The notes below the pieces were generated by a model. The model did no database searches. It worked only from the letters and a program-made list of their open reading frames with translations, and had not been told where the DNA came from. From contig LNDT01000029.1 of the NCBI GenBank assembly GCA_001464715.1, forward strand, positions 1 through 64,000: DNA of 64,000 bases, read 5' to 3'. How positions within the stretch are numbered: position 1 is the stretch's first letter; every line of letters begins with the position of its first letter. Source of the stretch: Bdellovibrionales bacterium Ga0074137 (GTDB lineage Bacteria; Bdellovibrionota; Bdellovibrionia; Bdellovibrionales; JAMPXM01). Below, piece by piece: positions 49,077-57,363 of this stretch. A program made the translations under genes and the position numbers.

Positions 49077-49240
49077 GTGCCCCCGCTCGCGGTGAAATCC
49101 GCGACTTGACCTCAGTTGATTTAACAATAGAATTTAAGAGTGTCGCCCGTTTGCTTTATTACGCTTCATTTTTGAAATTAATAGGGACTGGAGAACTCCT
49201 GGAAACCCTTTTAATTCTGAATTTGAAGGGGGAGAACGAA

Positions 49241-50044
49241 ATGAATCGATCTCTTAATACTACTAAAATGACAGTTCGCCCGATGGAAACCGTGTTGCAC
49301 GTGCTGACGTTGGGATCACTCTTATTTGCCTCAATGAGCGCCACGGGGTGCAATTACAACGACCTTAAAAACCCTGCGAACTTAAGTAGGCCCCGCTCGG
49401 AAGCTCCAGCGGGATCAAGCCCTGATGCCTCGGTGGACTTTGCCACCGTCAAGCGACTCGTTTTTGAACCTGCCTGTTTGAAATGCCATGGAGAAACGGC
49501 CGCAAAAGCCGGCGTTAGGCTTGATACCTATGCGTTCGCTTCAGCGGCCAGCAGCACAGTCCGCGCCGTCGTAAGCTCTGGCGACATGCCGCCACCGCCG
49601 CCAAGAGGCTCAACACTTTCGGCTGAACAGCAATCACTCCTATTTGCGTGGATCGATAGCGGTTCACCAGAAACGGTCGAGATTTCCGATCCCGGCGATG
49701 TTCCGCCGGAGCAGCCTGAGCCACCGGAAGCTCCTGTCCCCGAACCTCTGCCGCAGACTCCGTCTGAACCGATGCCGCCGACTGCGCCTGAGCCACAGCC
49801 ACCGGATTTCGCGTTTGTTTCGCAGAATGTCTTCGTTCCGCATTGCCTAAAGTGCCACGCGAGCGACGTAAAAAAAGGCGATGTTGACCTTGAGATCTAT
49901 AGCGAAGCGGTGAAGAACTCGTTTGCCACGGGAGCGGCCCTCGACATCGACGATATGCCACGGCGCGCGCCCCCGCTCTCGCCGGAGCTCAAGAAAATCG
50001 TTTACGATTGGATCGCTGCGGGAACGCCCGAGTTCGTACCGTGA
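49241..50044 (+). CDS. lipoprotein with two CXXCH heme motifs
   Basis: A 267-residue lipoprotein (lipobox SATGC, Cys37). It contains two repeated modules, each with a heme-c binding CLKCH (Cys79-His83 and Cys202-His206), of the Planctomycete-cytochrome-like type. A Pro/Glu-rich linker (about 150-190) joins them. Each module has a conserved DMPPPP or DMPRR motif downstream, possibly supplying the second heme ligand. The start at 49241 is supported by AGGGGGAGA upstream; the frame is open further left. It leads an operon with a YceI protein and a heme-motif barrel, suggesting periplasmic electron transfer. Confidence 0.85.
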   Translation: MNRSLNTTKMTVRPMETVLHVLTLGSLLFASMSATGCNYNDLKNPANLSRPRSEAPAGSSPDASVDFATVKRLVFEPACLKCHGETAAKAGVRLDTYAFASAASSTVRAVVSSGDMPPPPPRGSTLSAEQQSLLFAWIDSGSPETVEISDPGDVPPEQPEPPEAPVPEPLPQTPSEPMPPTAPEPQPPDFAFVSQNVFVPHCLKCHASDVKKGDVDLEIYSEAVKNSFATGAALDIDDMPRRAPPLSPELKKIVYDWIAAGTPEFVP

Positions 50045-50110
50045 GCTGACTTTTTTCCGAATTTTTCTACCAATTTTTTTCTATCAATTTTTTCGAGCAA
50101 GGACGTTTAA

Positions 50111-50722
50111 ATGACTATCAAATTCAAAACTTCAAAAAATATTTCGACCTTTGTCTTCGCATTTTCATTGCTTGCGCCAGTGGTGCTATCGTCGGTCCTG
50201 TCATCAGTCCTGACGCTCAACGCTGCGGCTGCAAGTGTCGCTGGTCAACGGAACCTTTCCACAGGCGATGGAAAAGTTGAATTTCTAGCCATCGGGCGTC
50301 CGGGCTTTTTAAAAGTAAAAGGCGAGGGCGCCAAACCAAAAGGCACTGTCAAACTAGTCGATGGCAAAGCCTCCGGAGAGTTCACGGTGGAACTCTCGCA
50401 ATTTAAAACAGGGATCGAACTTCGCGATGAACATATGAAGGATAAGTACCTCGAAGTCGGAGCACATCCCAAAGCCATTATTCGTTTTAGCGGCATTGAA
50501 GTAAAGTCCGGCGCTGGGAAAACAGTCGTGCCAGCCGAGCTCGAGCTGCATGGGCAGAAAAAACCTGTGTCTCTGGAGGCCAAGCTCGACGTACTTGTCG
50601 TTGAAGTAACATTTAAGATTAAGCTCTCCGATTTTGGAATCGCGATACCAAGCTACGCTGGCGTCACCGTGGCCGAAGACGTTTCGATCACCGTTGGCTC
50701 GACGCTCGTAGAGTCACTTTAA
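50111..50722 (+). CDS. YceI-family periplasmic protein
   Basis: A 203-residue YceI-like lipocalin-fold protein with a signal peptide (residues 1 to about 38). YceI domains form a beta-barrel that binds long-chain isoprenoids or amphiphilic compounds. The family signs are VELSQFKTGIELRDEHMKDKYLE and the following HPKAIIRFSG; the DFGI region is near the end. It lies between the two heme-motif genes, 66 and 56 bases apart, on the same strand. Confidence 0.88.
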   Translation: MTIKFKTSKNISTFVFAFSLLAPVVLSSVLSSVLTLNAAAASVAGQRNLSTGDGKVEFLAIGRPGFLKVKGEGAKPKGTVKLVDGKASGEFTVELSQFKTGIELRDEHMKDKYLEVGAHPKAIIRFSGIEVKSGAGKTVVPAELELHGQKKPVSLEAKLDVLVVEVTFKIKLSDFGIAIPSYAGVTVAEDVSITVGSTLVESL

Positions 50723-50778
50723 GAAACTTACGCGGGGCTGAGTCCCCGCTTCTATTTTTTGAGCGTGAGGTTTTGAAG

Positions 50779-51945
50779 ATGACGCAAATGTCCCACTTAC
50801 TTCGACATTTCGCTTTTGCCGTTTTTTCTGCTGCAGTGATCTCTGCAACGTCGGATTTAAATGTGGCGCAGGCTTTTCCAGAACTCACCCGCCACGGTTA
50901 TGCCAGCTGCACGGCTTGTCATGTATCGCCCAATGGCGGCGGCGTGCTGACGCCTTACGGACGAAATCTTTCGCGTGAACTTTTGAGCACCTGGGGAACA
51001 CCGCGCGAGGCCGAGGTCGGACACGGCGCACTTCCCGCATCATGGATGGAAAAGTTAGACTCATCGAAAGTTCGCATTGGCGGCGACGCGCGCTTTATCC
51101 AAACACACCGCGAGAATAAGAATGTTCGCGCGGGTCAGTTTTTCTTTATGCAGGCCAATGTTGAAGTGGCCTATGACGAAGGACCCTGGGCCGTCGTCGT
51201 GTCGACAGGAAAAGTCGAAGACCCTCGCGGAAAAAATGAATTTAAGTTTGTCAGCACAAAGTACTACGGACTGCTTCGTGCGGGAGAAAGTTTTAATCTC
51301 CGCGCGGGTCGATTCGCGACCGCATTCGGACTCAACCTTGCCGACCATACTCTCTCGGTGAGGCGACCTCTGGGCCTTGGCCCCGAGGTCGATCGCGATA
51401 ACATCGAAGCGTCGTGGATCGGCGAGAAGAATCAATACTTCCTAAGCCTGATGGAGACTTCATCAAGCACGTCGGACTCGGATCGTGAGCGCGCAGTTGT
51501 TGGTCGCTATGAACGCGTTTTGAACGAGCGTTCGCGCATCGGCGGTAGTTTTTGGCACGGTGATGGAGGCGGGACGACCACGGGTTTTTCACGTGATCTG
51601 GCGGGTCTTCATACGATTGTTAATGCCAGCGAAAGTTGGTTCCTCAGCTTCGAACTTGATCGGCAGTGGAGGCATGTGCGGCTGCCTTCTGGAACATCGA
51701 CAACAGAATCTCAGTATGGTTTTTTAAGAGTGCACTATGAACCGGTGAAAGGCTTGTGGCCGCTTTTGCAGCTGCAACACGAGCGCGGCGACGTTGCCCT
51801 TGATTCAAGCGAAGTGAATAAATACGGGGCTGGATTTAATTTCTTTCCGCGCCCGCACTTTGAAATTTTCGGAATTTGGAACCGTGCAATTCGTCAGGAC
51901 GAATGGAGCGACGAGGCCTACTTGCTTCTCCACTATTACCTTTAG
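50779..51945 (+). CDS. outer-membrane barrel-like protein with one heme motif
   Basis: A 388-residue protein with a signal peptide (to about residue 32). A CTACH heme-c motif (Cys44-His48) sits in a short N-terminal domain. The rest, rich in alternating aromatic strands and ending LLLHYYL with a C-terminal aromatic-hydrophobic pattern, looks like an outer-membrane beta-barrel. The ATG at 50779 is preferred, with GTGAGG upstream; a TTG at 50773 would add two residues. The last four bases overlap the end of convergent queA. Barrels that carry or adjoin cytochromes can move electrons across the outer membrane. Confidence 0.75.
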   Translation: MTQMSHLLRHFAFAVFSAAVISATSDLNVAQAFPELTRHGYASCTACHVSPNGGGVLTPYGRNLSRELLSTWGTPREAEVGHGALPASWMEKLDSSKVRIGGDARFIQTHRENKNVRAGQFFFMQANVEVAYDEGPWAVVVSTGKVEDPRGKNEFKFVSTKYYGLLRAGESFNLRAGRFATAFGLNLADHTLSVRRPLGLGPEVDRDNIEASWIGEKNQYFLSLMETSSSTSDSDRERAVVGRYERVLNERSRIGGSFWHGDGGGTTTGFSRDLAGLHTIVNASESWFLSFELDRQWRHVRLPSGTSTTESQYGFLRVHYEPVKGLWPLLQLQHERGDVALDSSEVNKYGAGFNFFPRPHFEIFGIWNRAIRQDEWSDEAYLLLHYYL

Positions 51946-52976
51946 ACGCGAAACCAAACGCTGAGATCACCATAGCTAAATAGCCGGAACTTTTGTTCGA
52001 TCGCGTGGGCGTAGACCCGGCGTACATGCTCGAGATTTGAAAACGCTGCCACCAGGGCAAAAAGCGTCGAGCGCGGCTGATGAAAGTTAGTAAGTAAAAC
52101 GTCAACCACCCGCCACACGTGACCGGGCCGAATCAAAAGCGACGTCTCGCCGTGAAGATCACCATTTAGACTTTCTGAAAAATGTCCCAGCGCCATCGCC
52201 TCAAGAGTTCTTGTCACTGTGGTCCCCACCGCAATGACTCGTCCGCCCCGGGTTTTGGTTTCCTCGATTTTTTTTCTTGTGACCGCAGGAACTTCGGCCA
52301 CCTCAGCGTGCATGACGTGATCGTCCAGATGATCCACAGTCACCGGCAGAAAAGTTCCAAGCCCCACATGAAGCGTGACGGTAGCAATCTCGACACCACA
52401 GGCTTTCAAATCGTCCACAAAAGTTTGATCAAAATGAAAGCTCGCCGTGGGCGCCGCAAGACTTCCACCGGTCTTCGCCCACAAGGACTGATACTCGTGA
52501 TCGTCGTCGGTTCTTGTGTGCCGCTCACCCCGCGCTTTTTGTATGTAAGGTGGAAGCGGAAGTTCGCCGGCGTGCTCGAAAAAATCCTCGGCGAGAGGCT
52601 CGGACGCTCGAAGCTTTTGCGGGCGACCGCGCTCTATGAGCTCAAAACTCACCGTTCCGACTGTTTGCTTTGTGCCCTGCTTCCAGCGGCTGGATGGACA
52701 CAGAACTTCCCAGTCCGTGAAGCCAGCGGTGTTTCCGTCGGGATTCGACACCACCGGCTTTATAAAGAGTATTTCGAGCCCCTCTTTCGTGAACACGCGG
52801 CGCTTAAGAACTTTAGTTTCATTCACGACCCAAAGATCGCCCGGACTAAAAAGCTTCAGGAGTTCAGCGCGTGTGATTTCACGGGGTTTTTCGGCCAGCA
52901 AAATGCGGCTCGGCGACACGCGTTCCGTCGCGACCAGGTCTTCGGGGTAATAAAAATCGAGCTCTGATATTTTCAC
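51942..52976 (-). CDS. queA: QueA, tRNA preQ1 ribosyltransferase-isomerase
   Basis: A 344-residue QueA, which transfers the ribosyl part of S-adenosylmethionine to preQ1 in tRNA and isomerises it to epoxyqueuosine. Family marks are FYYPEDLVA at the start, LWVVNETKVLKRRV, AAPTASFHFD, and a C-terminal PRSTLFALVAAF. The length is normal. It converges on the heme-barrel gene with a 4-base overlap. A strong terminator lies just upstream, isolating it from the 53-kb gene pair. In E. coli queA precedes tgt directly; here the two are 5 kb apart. Confidence 0.96.
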   Translation of the reverse strand: MKISELDFYYPEDLVATERVSPSRILLAEKPREITRAELLKLFSPGDLWVVNETKVLKRRVFTKEGLEILFIKPVVSNPDGNTAGFTDWEVLCPSSRWKQGTKQTVGTVSFELIERGRPQKLRASEPLAEDFFEHAGELPLPPYIQKARGERHTRTDDDHEYQSLWAKTGGSLAAPTASFHFDQTFVDDLKACGVEIATVTLHVGLGTFLPVTVDHLDDHVMHAEVAEVPAVTRKKIEETKTRGGRVIAVGTTVTRTLEAMALGHFSESLNGDLHGETSLLIRPGHVWRVVDVLLTNFHQPRSTLFALVAAFSNLEHVRRVYAHAIEQKFRLFSYGDLSVWFRV

Positions 52977-52994
52977 GTGACCGTGGGTCTAGCA

Positions 52995-53033
52995 CAAAAA
53001 AAACGCCGCGGTCTTGCTCTAAAGACCGCGGCG
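52995..53033 (-). terminator. strong intrinsic terminator upstream of queA
   Basis: A perfect 12-bp GC-rich stem (CGCCGCGGTCTT with its complement) with a 6-base loop is followed on the minus strand by eight T residues. It ends the two-gene unit at 53069-53496 before queA. Confidence 0.92.
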
Positions 53034-53068
53034 CCACCACCACACCAAACCCACATCCGGGGAAAACC

Positions 53069-53200
53069 CTAATTTCGACTCTGATCGCGACGCACTTTCA
53101 CCGGGGCCCCCTGTCTCGATCCGCCAGATCGGCGAATCACCCATGCCCCCATCAAAAGATACGTCGCGCTCACTAAAAACAAGAACAGCACATCGGTCAT
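53069..53200 (-). CDS. tiny single-pass membrane protein
   Basis: A 43-residue protein not captured by ordinary length cut-offs. One hydrophobic helix covers residues 4-22. A basic Arg/Lys-rich C-terminus follows (IRRSGGS and KVRRDQSRN). GAGGG lies 5 bases before the ATG, and the ATG overlaps the stop of the upstream gene (ATGA), which strongly suggests coupled translation. Function unknown. The terminator at 52995-53033 follows it. Confidence 0.6.
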   Translation of the reverse strand: MTDVLFLFLVSATYLLMGAWVIRRSGGSRQGAPVKVRRDQSRN

Positions 53201-53496
53201 GACGCCCTCTTTAGCCGCGCTCTCACTAACGCCGCGGGAACCACGGCCCTCGCCATGGCCTCGACCGAGGATCCTACCGCTTTAGGTTCGGACCCGCGAA
53301 GTGCGGCTTCAAGTTCGGCTAGCTCTTGAGCCGCCTCGGCCAAGATCACTTGCCGAGACCACCGATCGGTCTCGGTTTTAAGAAGCTCGGCCAGCTCTTT
53401 TAATGTCTCGACCCCCACACTCCCTTTTCCAAACCGCTCCATGGTGCCCCTCTTTTGGCCCCGCTTCCGTGCTGGACCTTCTGCTGATTCAGACAC
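53197..53496 (-). CDS. small hypothetical helical protein
   Basis: A 99-residue, mostly helical protein with many Glu, Ala and Arg residues and no signal or membrane segment. The middle (about residues 30-65) has heptad-like spacing compatible with coiled coil. A shorter start at an ATG about 18 codons in is also possible. It precedes the tiny membrane protein with a 4-base overlap and ends at the strong terminator. No family was recognised. Confidence 0.5.
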   Translation of the reverse strand: MSESAEGPARKRGQKRGTMERFGKGSVGVETLKELAELLKTETDRWSRQVILAEAAQELAELEAALRGSEPKAVGSSVEAMARAVVPAALVRARLKRAS

Positions 53497-53605
53497 CCAC
53501 GGTCACCAAACCGGTTAAAGACTCGGGTAGCAGCGAGGTTAAGATCCCAAAACTTAGGCATAAAAAGCCAGCCAGGCGCTCATTCGGCTCGACTTTTCGA
53601 GCCAC

Positions 53606-53634
53606 TTGACAGGAGCTTCGGCCGCCGCGATAGT
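53606..53634 (+). promoter_or_regulatory. tRNA-Leu promoter
   Basis: A consensus -35 TTGACA (53606-53611) is followed after 17 bases by a -10 like GATAGT (53629-53634), 24 bases before tRNA-Leu. The segment after -10 is GC-rich, as often seen in stable-RNA promoters. Confidence 0.75.
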
Positions 53635-53658
53635 CACGGGCTCACGTAAACCAAATGA

Positions 53659-53745
53659 GCGCGAGTGGCGAAATTGGTAGACGCACCAGCTTGAGGTGCT
53701 GGCGGCCGCAAGGTCATGGAAGTTCAAGTCTTCTCTCGCGCACCA
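53659..53745 (+). tRNA. tRNA-Leu (anticodon GAG)
   Basis: The 87-base sequence has a 7-bp acceptor stem (GCGCGAG/CTCGCGC) and encoded ACCA end. The anticodon stem is CCAGC/GCTGG with loop TTGAGGT, giving anticodon GAG. A long variable arm typical of Leu tRNAs follows (GGCGGCCGCAAGGTCAT). The 3' end borders the integrative element; the recombinase C-terminal frame ends inside it on the other strand. Confidence 0.95.
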
Positions 53746-54160
53746 ACTGTCAAAGTATTCGAACTAAAATAACTAGATTTTTTTACTCGGGAGGCCTCAA
53801 GACTCCCGATTTTTTTTGTCCCATGGAGGTCGCTGTTTTCAGGCTGTTCGGCCGTCCGATAGTGGTCGGCATCTACAATAAAATGAATGACGACGGTCGT
53901 CGGGCTTACGTCGATACGGCGGACAAACTTTCGAATCATTTGTTTGGCCTGGTTTACATTTTCCGGTCGCAAAACCACTTCTCGATAGCGACGCGCAAAA
54001 TCGGCGAAGTTCTCCATTCCCACGACTCGATCAGCCCCAATCCCACCCTCTGCCTTTAAATCCATGAGTGCCGAATCATGATCTGCTTTCAAGCCCTGAA
54101 GACTCTCGAGCTGTTTATAGATTGGACCTGCCGAAACCTCTTTTGGAAGCTCGGGTTCAG
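53724..54160 (-). pseudogene. C-terminal part of serine recombinase, out of frame
   Basis: After the G-run at 54161-54164, a second frame carries the missing end of the recombinase (EPELPKEV onward, with the helical coiled-coil part and the VVIHFIVDADHYR strand region). It joins the first part if one more G is read. The frame continues across the tRNA-Leu terminator and stops inside the 3' end of tRNA-Leu. The last 35 residues are thus encoded by the attachment region. Confidence 0.75.
53784..53817 (+). terminator. terminator after tRNA-Leu
   Basis: The stem TCGGGAG/CTCCCGA with a 9-base loop is followed by seven T residues on the plus strand; a T-run also flanks it on the left, so it could stop minus-strand transcription too. 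The recombinase's C-terminal frame reads through it on the minus strand. Confidence 0.8.
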
Positions 54161-55411
54161 CCCCATAATCTTGCTGTTGAGTCGTTCCATCTCTTTTCGA
54201 CCGGGATTGGACTCATAGTGTTCGCGCACTTTTGCAAAAATCCTTTTGGCGAGACGCTCGTCGACCATGAACTCGTTGATCTTTTCGACCACAAAAGGCT
54301 CGAGTTTTTTTGATGGCACGCGGTGTGGGTCACAGTGAAATAGCTTCTTCGAGAGTGTCGAATCACGTTTTGTCGCCCAAGCGTGCTCGTAATAACCGAA
54401 CTTTCCATTGCAGCCATGAGCCGATTTGCCAACCATAACACTTCCGCATTTTTTGCAGTGAACAAGTCCCGAGAATAGGTACGGCATTTTCCCGTCTTTA
54501 TGCGGCTTTAGGCGACGAAAATTAGATTCGAGCATTTGATCGGCACGACGAAAACTGACCTCATCAACAATCGCGGGCCATACTGCTTTCGCCTCTTTCA
54601 TTTCGCCACGATGCGAATAAATCTTTCGTCCAATGTACGCTTGGTTGCGAATCATCTTCTGAAGATTGTCGATCGTGAAAAAACCCATTCGCCGAAAGTT
54701 CCCGCCGCCCTCGGTTTCTCGTTTCAACGTATATCCGTTGCTATTGAGCCATGTCGCCGCTGCGGCTAATGAACCTTCACGCAAAAAAGCAGTGAAAGCA
54801 GTACGAACCGTTGCCGCCATTTCTTCATCAACTTCTAGAAACCCTCGACGGTCGGGAATCGTTCGGTATCCAACGGGCACCGTGCCTCCGTTATAAAGTC
54901 CCCGAGCAGCGCGAGCTGCAACGTTGGCTTCGACACGTTCTGAAGTTTGTTTTCGTTCAAACTGTGCCAGGTTCATCATCTGGAAGAGAACCATTTCGCC
55001 CGCTGCCGTCGTCGTGTCGAAATCTTCCCGCAATGAAGAAAACCGACAACCGTGCGCCCGCATCATGTCCCACATCTCAATGAAGTCTTTGATGTTGCGA
55101 GAAAGCCGCGAGATTTCCGTCACCATGATGAGATCGATCTCGCCAGTGCGAACTGCACGCAGAAGTTCGATAAGCTTTGGCCGCTTCATGTTTTTAGCCG
55201 AAATCCCGGCGTCGACGTAAACGCCTTTGATTTCTCCAAAGGTGCCCATGCGGTTTTTGTATTCGACAGCCTGCCGCAGGCGATCTTCTTGATTCCGAAT
55301 GGAACCTTCGGGATTCTCGGCCTGTTCTTCTGTGCTGACGCGAATGTAGAGCGCAATCTTGAATGATTGCGTTTTCGACAAGGATTTATAGTGTAACGCT
55401 TTTTTAGACAT
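54089..55411 (-). CDS. large serine recombinase (element integrase), frameshifted
   Basis: Large serine-type recombinase, most likely the integrase/excisase of the element next to tRNA-Leu. The catalytic domain starts with ALYIRVST, nucleophile Ser26. The recombinase domain (GGTVPVGYR), a zinc-ribbon beta-domain with CKKCG and CNGKFGYYEH, and the start of a helical end follow. The ATG at 55411 overlaps the preceding gene by 8 bases; a longer frame to 55531 is unlikely. A one-base shift at GGGG (54161-54164) ends this frame about 20 residues later; the true C-terminus lies in another frame. It could be decay, a sequencing error, or -1 frameshifting. Confidence 0.88.
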   Translation of the reverse strand: MSKKALHYKSLSKTQSFKIALYIRVSTEEQAENPEGSIRNQEDRLRQAVEYKNRMGTFGEIKGVYVDAGISAKNMKRPKLIELLRAVRTGEIDLIMVTEISRLSRNIKDFIEMWDMMRAHGCRFSSLREDFDTTTAAGEMVLFQMMNLAQFERKQTSERVEANVAARAARGLYNGGTVPVGYRTIPDRRGFLEVDEEMAATVRTAFTAFLREGSLAAAATWLNSNGYTLKRETEGGGNFRRMGFFTIDNLQKMIRNQAYIGRKIYSHRGEMKEAKAVWPAIVDEVSFRRADQMLESNFRRLKPHKDGKMPYLFSGLVHCKKCGSVMVGKSAHGCNGKFGYYEHAWATKRDSTLSKKLFHCDPHRVPSKKLEPFVVEKINEFMVDERLAKRIFAKVREHYESNPGRKEMERLNSKIMGLNPSFQKRFRQVQSINSSRVFRA

Positions 55412-55598
55412 CGGTACCCGTACTTTCTGCCGTATTCGGCGATGAAGTTCCGGGAACCAAAATGTCTTTCTCGTGGAGCTGGCAGAGATGACGATACACC
55501 ATCTCTGCCCACTCATCAAGAATTCGATCAAACTCTTCTGGACTCACCGTCACGAAATCGACTTCAACCGTTTCCGGTTTCCAAGGAGACTGTTTCAT
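55404..55598 (-). CDS. small acidic protein next to integrase
   Basis: A 64-residue acidic, helical protein. The ATG at 55598 is preceded by GAGGAG at 8 bases. Its stop overlaps the recombinase start by 8 bases (ATGTCTAA), so the two are translated together. In that position, a recombination directionality factor or regulator would fit, but no family is recognised. Confidence 0.6.
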   Translation of the reverse strand: MKQSPWKPETVEVDFVTVSPEEFDRILDEWAEMVYRHLCQLHEKDILVPGTSSPNTAESTGTDV

Positions 55599-55611
55599 TG
55601 ACCGAACTCCT

Positions 55612-56061
55612 CTAGTGTTGTTTTTCCGGTTTAGGTTTCCTGCGCGAAACTCTGTGCGTTGGTGATTTGACCGCATCTGTTCCGGACGAACGTTTTGGTT
55701 TCAGAAGTGAAACACTTTGCAATTCGGATTGAAGCTCTTCGACGCGCGGAAGGTCGTCGCGTGCAAGAGCCGTCTTAATTTCGTGCGCAAGCCATGTGAC
55801 ATGGCGGCCGGGTTCATAGTGATCACCCCTAATCTGCGTGAGTTCCTTCGGATCGAATGCGTCCTTGCGATTTCTAATCAGGAAGTTCACGACGTCAGAT
55901 TTCGTGAGCGATAAAAACCCGCGAGAGGATTCGTTCACTTGTTTAAGCCACGAATCGAGCCGACCACTCTCTTCCGGTCCGAGCGTCACGCGGTCGATTG
56001 ATTTTCCTGGCGAAGACTTGCCGACAGCTACTGCGGCTGAAGATTCGTCTACCGGCTCCAT
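55612..56061 (-). CDS. small DNA-binding-like protein of the element
   Basis: A 149-residue protein. Residues 22-70 (IDRVTLGPEESGRLDSWL followed by LTKSDVVNFLIRN) have the pattern of a ribbon-helix-helix domain; the C-terminal 30 residues are basic (Lys/Arg/Pro). Such proteins often help relaxosomes or repress transfer genes. It overlaps the small lipoprotein gene by 13 bases and lies upstream of the integrase pair. The RHH reading is tentative. Confidence 0.55.
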   Translation of the reverse strand: MEPVDESSAAVAVGKSSPGKSIDRVTLGPEESGRLDSWLKQVNESSRGFLSLTKSDVVNFLIRNRKDAFDPKELTQIRGDHYEPGRHVTWLAHEIKTALARDDLPRVEELQSELQSVSLLKPKRSSGTDAVKSPTHRVSRRKPKPEKQH

Positions 56062-56273
56062 GTCGTCTCCTTTTCAATGCGATACATGTAATGACCTTCA
56101 ACCCATTCGCCACCGCCGTTGCGTAGTTCCGACGGAATCCAAATCTTCCGGACGACGGGTTTCAAAAGTTTCGGCGGTTCCGCCTTCGACTTTTCAGAAT
56201 CATTTTTTGTCGCGAGTGTCGTACAACCAGAAAGCACGCAAAGAAACGCAAGCAGCAGACAATGCTTCATCAT
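56049..56273 (-). CDS. small lipoprotein, VirB7/TraV-like in position
   Basis: A 74-residue lipoprotein with lipobox LSGC at residues 15-18. A basic-aromatic C-terminal part (RKIWIPSELRNGGG and WVEGHYMYRI) follows. Small lipoproteins of this size stabilise the outer-membrane core of type IV secretion systems. AAGGAG lies 5 bases before the first ATG. Confidence 0.6.
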   Translation of the reverse strand: MMKHCLLLAFLCVLSGCTTLATKNDSEKSKAEPPKLLKPVVRKIWIPSELRNGGGEWVEGHYMYRIEKETTWSR

Positions 56274-56434
56274 AAAGACTCCTTTTTAATTTCGAATTTC
56301 GATTTTCCGAACGGACGCAATGTATTGAGAGACGGGAGAATGGAGCGGAGACGGATACAGCGAGGAATGGAGATTTGTGAGCGAGCGAGACAGAGGGGTA
56401 GTCAGTTAGTAAATGTACCCGCGCGGCGAAACGT
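56274..56434. other. purine-rich non-coding gap in the element
   Basis: About 160 bases between the relaxation-like gene and the lipoprotein. The plus strand is strongly purine-rich, with GAATGGAG repeated (56339 and 56366) and a GAGCGAGCGAG run. At its right end an inverted AATTTCGA motif lies near 56290. It may hold a promoter or the element's transfer origin; neither is shown. Confidence 0.35.
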
Positions 56435-57343
56435 CTAAGTACGCTTTTTTCCTAGAACTTTTCGCGTGTCGTAATGCACGGTAACGCTCGATTGTCCCCA
56501 CGTTTGCCCGACATGTTTCCCGTAAGTGTCCCCACATATTGCCTGCATATTCTCGCGGAACGTGCCGACGTTATCTGAACACTCGTTGGTAACTGGCGCA
56601 TTCCATCCGGCACTGATGTAATCTTCCATGTCGATAAAGAAATGGAAATTTTGGGTGTTTTCGCGCACACAGGTTCTTGCGCGAAGAATCTGAACCTTCA
56701 CCAGTGGATCGCCGATCAGCCAATACACTCGATCGATCTGTTTCATCATCTGATAAAACCTGAGTGTCGATTCGTACGTCGCAAGTGCCTTCGGCCAAAT
56801 TTCTGCTTCAAACGCGAGAAGCCAATTTTTACTCTCGGATCGGATTCGCGTGTAGCCGTCTGGCCGATGCAATTTTGAGGCTGGCAACCAATCTGGATAA
56901 TTTTCCACCGAACGCCTGCGCATTTCCTGCTCGGTGAAGTGAGTTACAATCGGAAGTTGGTGCGTTGCCCATTCGCCCAATTGCAAAGCTATCACGTTTC
57001 GATCATGCCACAAATGTTCTGAACCGAAACCTTCCTCGCAGAGTTCTCCAAGCGATGGTCGAATCGCGCTAAAACCTCGATCCGTCAAAATCCACGCCTT
57101 GAAATTCTGCTCAACGGCTTCAGCGGTCGTGATAAACTTATACCGCGCCAATCGCTCGAGCGCTTTATAAGTTGAATAAGGTGTCAGGGGTCGACCAACC
57201 GCTTCATGAACTGTTGCCGTGGAGGCGAGTTTCCACTTCCAAAGAAAATGAAGAATCTTGCTGTCGCGATCGGTGAAGAGTCGTCCGCAGCCCTTTCGCC
57301 CAAGGTTTCGCGTAAGGCTCAATAGGTCTTGATTCACTTGCAT
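56435..57343 (-). CDS. replication-relaxation-like protein
   Basis: A 302-residue cytoplasmic protein. Residues 20-95 form a winged helix (FTDRDSKILHFLWKWKL, TYKALERLARYKFI) like that of the replication-relaxation (PF13814-type) proteins found on plasmids and conjugative elements. The C-terminal part has a KNWLLAFEAEIW stretch and several aromatic strands, which may be a nuclease-like fold. It lies between the FtsK-like gene and the lipoprotein. The assignment rests on the N-terminal fold and context. Confidence 0.6.
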   Translation of the reverse strand: MQVNQDLLSLTRNLGRKGCGRLFTDRDSKILHFLWKWKLASTATVHEAVGRPLTPYSTYKALERLARYKFITTAEAVEQNFKAWILTDRGFSAIRPSLGELCEEGFGSEHLWHDRNVIALQLGEWATHQLPIVTHFTEQEMRRRSVENYPDWLPASKLHRPDGYTRIRSESKNWLLAFEAEIWPKALATYESTLRFYQMMKQIDRVYWLIGDPLVKVQILRARTCVRENTQNFHFFIDMEDYISAGWNAPVTNECSDNVGTFRENMQAICGDTYGKHVGQTWGQSSVTVHYDTRKVLGKKRT

Positions 57344-57363
57344 TTAGTTTTCTCCCGTTTCGG

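Noticed and set aside
49019-49240. A plus-strand frame extending the heme lipoprotein upstream to 49019
   Set aside because: The lipobox signal starts correctly at 49241, which has a strong ribosome-binding site; the extension overlaps the divergent regulator.
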